NCBI GenBank assembly: GCA_964504655.1
Contig: CAZDFD010000010.1
Coordinates: 1-64,000 of the forward strand
Direction: 5' to 3'
Length of the DNA stretch: 64,000 nt
Source of the DNA: JANXAZ01 sp964504655
Lineage (GTDB): Bacteria > Pseudomonadota > Alphaproteobacteria > Geminicoccales > Geminicoccaceae
In this document: positions 60,926 through 64,000 of the stretch, piece by piece
How the letters are laid out: each line of letters begins with the position of its first letter
Position numbering within the stretch: the first letter of the stretch is position 1
Notes under the pieces: model-generated
Database searches by the model: none
What the model was told of the DNA's origin: nothing
Seen by the model: the letters and a program-made list of their open reading frames with translations, nothing else
Translations under genes and position numbers: made by a program

Positions 60926-62155
60926 ATGGGCATGTCGGGCAGCCGCCTGCTGATCTACAGCCACGACAGCTTCGGCCTCGGCCATCTCCGGCGGTGCCGG
61001 GCGATCGCCCACGATCTGGTCGAGCGCTGGCGCCAGCTCTCGGTGCTGATCCTCTCCGGCTCGCCCATCATCGGCAGCTTCGACTTCAAGAGCCGGGTCG
61101 ACTTCGTGCGCGTGCCGGGCGTCATCAAGCTCCGGAACAGCGAGTACACCTCGCTCAGCCTGCACGTCGACATCGAGACCACGCTGGCGATGCGCAGCTC
61201 GATCATCCAGCACACGGCCGAGATCTTCGAGCCGCAGCTGTTCCTGGTCGACAAGGAGCCGCTCGGGCTCAGGGGCGAGGTCAAGCCCGCGCTCGAGCTG
61301 CTGCGCGCCCGCGGGGTGCGCTGCGTGCTCGGGCTCAGGGACGTCATGGACGAGCCGCAGAGCCTGATCGAGGAATGGGAGCGCAAGGGCGTCTTCCCGG
61401 AGCTCGACCGGCTGTACGACGAGATCTGGGTCTACGGGCTGCCCGAGCTGTTCGACCCGGTCGCCGAGATCCCGGGCCTGCGGGCGCTCGCCCACAAGGT
61501 GCGCTACACCGGATACCTGCGGCGCGAGCTGCCCGGCGAGGCCGGCCCGGCCAGCGACTACCTGCTTCCGCCCGAGCCGTTCATCCTGGTCACGACCGGC
61601 GGCGGCGGCGACGGCGGCGAGCTGATCGACTGGGTGCTCCGCGCCTACGAGGCCGACCCCGAGCTGCCGCACCCGGCGGTCATCCTGTTCGGCCCGTTCC
61701 TGCCGGCCGACGAACGGGCGCAGTTCCAGGAGCGGGTCGCGCGCGACCCCCGGCTGCGCGCGATCACCTTCGAGGCCCGGGTCGAGCCGCTGTTCGAGCG
61801 CGCGCTCGGCGTCGTTGCCATGGGCGGCTACAACACCTTCTGCGAGATCCTCTCCTTCGGCAAGCCGGCCCTGGTCGTGCCGCGCACCGAGCCGCGGCTC
61901 GAGCAGCTGATCCGCGCCGAGCGGGCCCAGGCGGCCGGGCTCGTGCGGATGCTGCCGAGCAGCCGCGACAACGAGCCGATGCGCATGGCCTACATGCTGC
62001 GCGCGCTGCCGCACGTGCCGGTGGCGTCCCGGGCGACCCGCAAGCGGATGCTGACCGGCCTCGACCGCATCGCCGACATGGCGGCGCCCTATCTGGATCC
62101 CGCCCGGCGGACCCGCGCCGCCCGGCGTGCCGGCCTTGCCCGCGCCGCCGTCTGA
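60926..62155 (+). CDS. MurG-like (GT28-type) glycosyltransferase
   Basis: This 409-residue GT-B protein opens with LIYSHDSFGLGHLRRCRAIA, the MurG/COG4671-type GxGHxRR motif. The second lobe has VTTGGGGDGGELI and AMGGYNTFCEILSFGKPALV, the donor-binding loop. GAGG lies four bases before ATG 60926. It overlaps the next glycosyltransferase gene by 29 bases. The trio of this protein with two GT4-type genes recurs in alphaproteobacteria, but its product is not known to me. Confidence 0.85.
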   Translation: MGMSGSRLLIYSHDSFGLGHLRRCRAIAHDLVERWRQLSVLILSGSPIIGSFDFKSRVDFVRVPGVIKLRNSEYTSLSLHVDIETTLAMRSSIIQHTAEIFEPQLFLVDKEPLGLRGEVKPALELLRARGVRCVLGLRDVMDEPQSLIEEWERKGVFPELDRLYDEIWVYGLPELFDPVAEIPGLRALAHKVRYTGYLRRELPGEAGPASDYLLPPEPFILVTTGGGGDGGELIDWVLRAYEADPELPHPAVILFGPFLPADERAQFQERVARDPRLRAITFEARVEPLFERALGVVAMGGYNTFCEILSFGKPALVVPRTEPRLEQLIRAERAQAAGLVRMLPSSRDNEPMRMAYMLRALPHVPVASRATRKRMLTGLDRIADMAAPYLDPARRTRAARRAGLARAAV

Positions 62156-63434
62156 ACCCGCGGTCGCCGTCCTCGTCAAAGGCTGGCCGCGGCTCTCGGA
62201 GACCTTCATCGCCCGCGAGCTCGTGGCGCTCGAGGCGCGCGGCCTCACACTCCTGCTCGTCTCCCTGCGCCACCCGACCGACCGGGAGCGCCACCCCGAC
62301 CACGACCGCCTGCGGGCGCGGGTCCTCTACCTGCCCGAGTACCTCTACCAGGAGCCGCTGCGCGTGCTGCGCGGGCTGGCCCGGGCCGCCCGGCTGCCCG
62401 GGTTCGCTCGGGCGCTCGCGACCTGGGCCCGCGATCTGTTGCGCGATCCGACCCCGAACCGCGGCCGCCGCCTCGGCCAGGCGCTCGTGCTGGCGGCCGA
62501 GCTGCCCGCCGGAATCGGCCACCTGCACGCCCACTTCCTGCACACGCCCGCTTCGGTCGCGCGCTACGCCGCGCTCCTGCGCGGCCTGCCCTTCTCGATC
62601 TCGGCGCACGCCAAGGACATCTGGACCACGCCCGCCTGGGAGAAGCGCGAGAAGCTCGAGGCCGCCGCCTTCACGGTCACCTGCACCCGCTCCAACCTGG
62701 TTCATCTGCAGGGACTCGCCCCCCGGGCGGACACGAGCCTCCTCTATCACGGCGTCGACACCGAGCTGTTCCGGCCGCCGCCGCCGCGCCCGCCGCGTGA
62801 CGGCAGCGATCCGGCCGATCCGGTGCGGATCCTGGCGATCGCCCGGGCCATGCCCAAGAAGGGGCTCGACACGCTGATCGAGGCGTTGGCGCTCCTGCCC
62901 CGCGAGCTCGCCTGGCGGCTCGACCAGGTCGGCGGCGGGCCGCTCCTGCCTGAGCTCCGCCGCGCCGCGGCACGGCTCGGTCTGGTCGATCGGATCACCT
63001 GGCACGGCGGCCAGCCGCAGGGCCGGGTGGTCGCCCTCCTGCACCAGGCCGACATGCTCGCGCTCCCGGCGCGGATCGCCCCCGACGGCGACCGTGACGG
63101 CCTGCCCAACGTGCTGCTCGAGGCGATGGCGACGGCGCTGCCGGTGGTGGCGACCCCCGTCTCGGCGATCCCCGAGGCGGTCCGGGACGGCACCGACGGG
63201 CTGCTCGTGTCGCCCGACGATCCGGCCGCGCTCGCCGCGGCGCTCGCGCACCTGGCACGGGCACCGGGCGAGCGCAGCCGGCTCGGGGCGGCGGCGCGGG
63301 CCAGGATGGTCGAAGGCTTCGCGAGCCAGGCCGGGCTCGACCGTCTGGCGGCACGGCTCGGCGCACCGCAGCCGCCGCGGGCACCCGCCCCGGCCGCGAT
63401 CGTCGCATGCGCGTCGCCTTCCACGCGCCCCTGA
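62127..63434 (+). CDS. family 4 glycosyltransferase
   Basis: A 435-residue GT-B enzyme. The N-terminus (VAVLVKGWPRLSETFIAREL) and HLHAHFLHTPASVARYAA are like WcaL/colanic-acid-type transferases. The GT4 core VRILAIARAMPKKGLDTLIEAL and the EAMATALPVVATPVSAIPE donor motif are complete. The GTG start is inside the previous gene, and its end overlaps the next gene by 28 bases. Confidence 0.88.
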   Translation: MPALPAPPSEPAVAVLVKGWPRLSETFIARELVALEARGLTLLLVSLRHPTDRERHPDHDRLRARVLYLPEYLYQEPLRVLRGLARAARLPGFARALATWARDLLRDPTPNRGRRLGQALVLAAELPAGIGHLHAHFLHTPASVARYAALLRGLPFSISAHAKDIWTTPAWEKREKLEAAAFTVTCTRSNLVHLQGLAPRADTSLLYHGVDTELFRPPPPRPPRDGSDPADPVRILAIARAMPKKGLDTLIEALALLPRELAWRLDQVGGGPLLPELRRAAARLGLVDRITWHGGQPQGRVVALLHQADMLALPARIAPDGDRDGLPNVLLEAMATALPVVATPVSAIPEAVRDGTDGLLVSPDDPAALAAALAHLARAPGERSRLGAAARARMVEGFASQAGLDRLAARLGAPQPPRAPAPAAIVACASPSTRP

Positions 63435-64000
63435 AGCCACCCGACCACGCCGTGCCCTCGGGCGACCGGGCGATGGCGCGAGCGTTCCTCGGGCTGCTCG
63501 GGGATCTGGGCCACACGGTCGGGCCGGTCGGCCGCTTCCGCACCTACGATCGCCATGGCGACGCGCGGCGCCAGCGGCGCATCGCAGCCCTCGGCGGCGC
63601 CCTCGCGGCACGGCTGCAGCACCGCGTCGAGGCGGGCCGCCTGCCCAGGCCCGATCTGTGGCTCACCTACCATTGCTACCACAAGGCGCCGGACCATCTG
63701 GGGCCCGCGGTCGCGCGCGGGCTGGGCCTGCCCTATGTCGTGGCCGAGGGCTCGGTCAGCCCGCGCCAGGCGGACGGTCCCTGGGCGGTCGGTCATGCCG
63801 CCAGCCTCGCGGCGCTCGCTGCCGCCGACCTCGTGCTCGCGATGACCGAGCGCGACCGCTCCGGGCTCGTCGCCGCCGGGCTCGAGCCGGACCGGATCAG
63901 GCTCTTCCCGCCGTTCCTCGACACCGCGCCGTTCCGCGCCGCGGGCCTCGGCCGCGCGCAGCATCGGGCAGCGCTCGCCGAGCGGCTCCACCTCGAGCCG
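63407..64000 (+). CDS. glycosyltransferase (GT4-like), N-terminal part
   Basis: The first 198 residues of a protein cut by the right edge. It begins MRVAFHAPLKPPDHAVPSGD, continues with RAMARAFLGLLGDLGH, and later has LWLTYHCYHKAPDHLGP and GLPYVVAEGSVSP, as in the N-terminal lobe of GT4-type enzymes. The codon bias is like its neighbours. It is the third glycosyltransferase in an overlapping run with the two upstream genes. Confidence 0.75.
   Translation, partial: MRVAFHAPLKPPDHAVPSGDRAMARAFLGLLGDLGHTVGPVGRFRTYDRHGDARRQRRIAALGGALAARLQHRVEAGRLPRPDLWLTYHCYHKAPDHLGPAVARGLGLPYVVAEGSVSPRQADGPWAVGHAASLAALAAADLVLAMTERDRSGLVAAGLEPDRIRLFPPFLDTAPFRAAGLGRAQHRAALAERLHLEP

Overview
The window is very GC-rich (clearly above 70 percent), densely packed DNA whose genes often overlap through GTGA or ATGA junctions. 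The gene set points to an alphaproteobacterium, probably of Rhodospirillales or Geminicoccales type. The evidence is the gyrA-coaD-queA-tgt block, the comF-grx-DUF1178 block, form II coxS-coxL-coxM, an ETF-quinone oxidoreductase, and a GyrA with Ala83. This placement is inferred from content; no rRNA is present. No CRISPR array, insertion sequence, prophage or rRNA was seen. The only RNA gene is tRNA-Lys(UUU). No stretch over about 300 bases lacks a gene.

Left part (1-20 kb). A partial coxD lies at the edge. Two tandem VanZ-like membrane proteins follow, then a leftward coxG-coxS-coxL-coxM group (form II CO dehydrogenase-like molybdoenzyme). Next is an mdeA-mdeB methionine-degradation operon: methionine gamma-lyase plus an E1-type 2-oxoacid dehydrogenase. 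It has a near-perfect sigma-54 promoter and two TyrR-box-like dyads, and is divergent from a TyrR-family sigma-54 activator. Then come a small protein with an amidase, an EamA transporter, a fusion of an antibiotic-biosynthesis-monooxygenase-like (ABM) domain with a D-2-hydroxyacid dehydrogenase, methionine aminopeptidase, a hypothetical protein and ETF-QO.

Middle (20-39 kb). A diguanylate cyclase, an AlkA-like glycosylase, gyrA, coaD, queA, tgt, tRNA-Lys and a TehB-like methyltransferase are followed by a YnjB/YnjC-type ABC importer without an ATPase gene. Its permease overlaps, tail to tail, a SWIM-SNF2 helicase. Next is a tightly coupled EamA-EamA-CodA group; the deaminase carries Cys where E. 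coli CodA has Asp314, suggesting 5-methylcytosine deamination. A DUF3179 remnant has an in-frame TGA exactly at the first Cys of its CxxC motif.

Right part (39-64 kb). A polar amino acid ABC transporter with two binding proteins, aquaporin Z, and a membrane adenylate cyclase with a ferredoxin domain come first. They are followed by an exported glutathione peroxidase, an NnrU-like protein, and an aldolase / D-2-hydroxyacid dehydrogenase / Gfo-Idh operon. An oligopeptide-type ABC system is split by an MFS gene. Then come cutA, comF, a glutaredoxin and a DUF1178 protein. The end of the window is a surface-glycan cluster: GT2, a 2-oxoglutarate/Fe(II) oxygenase, two sulfotransferases, a MurG-like GT and two GT4-type enzymes, the last one cut by the right edge.
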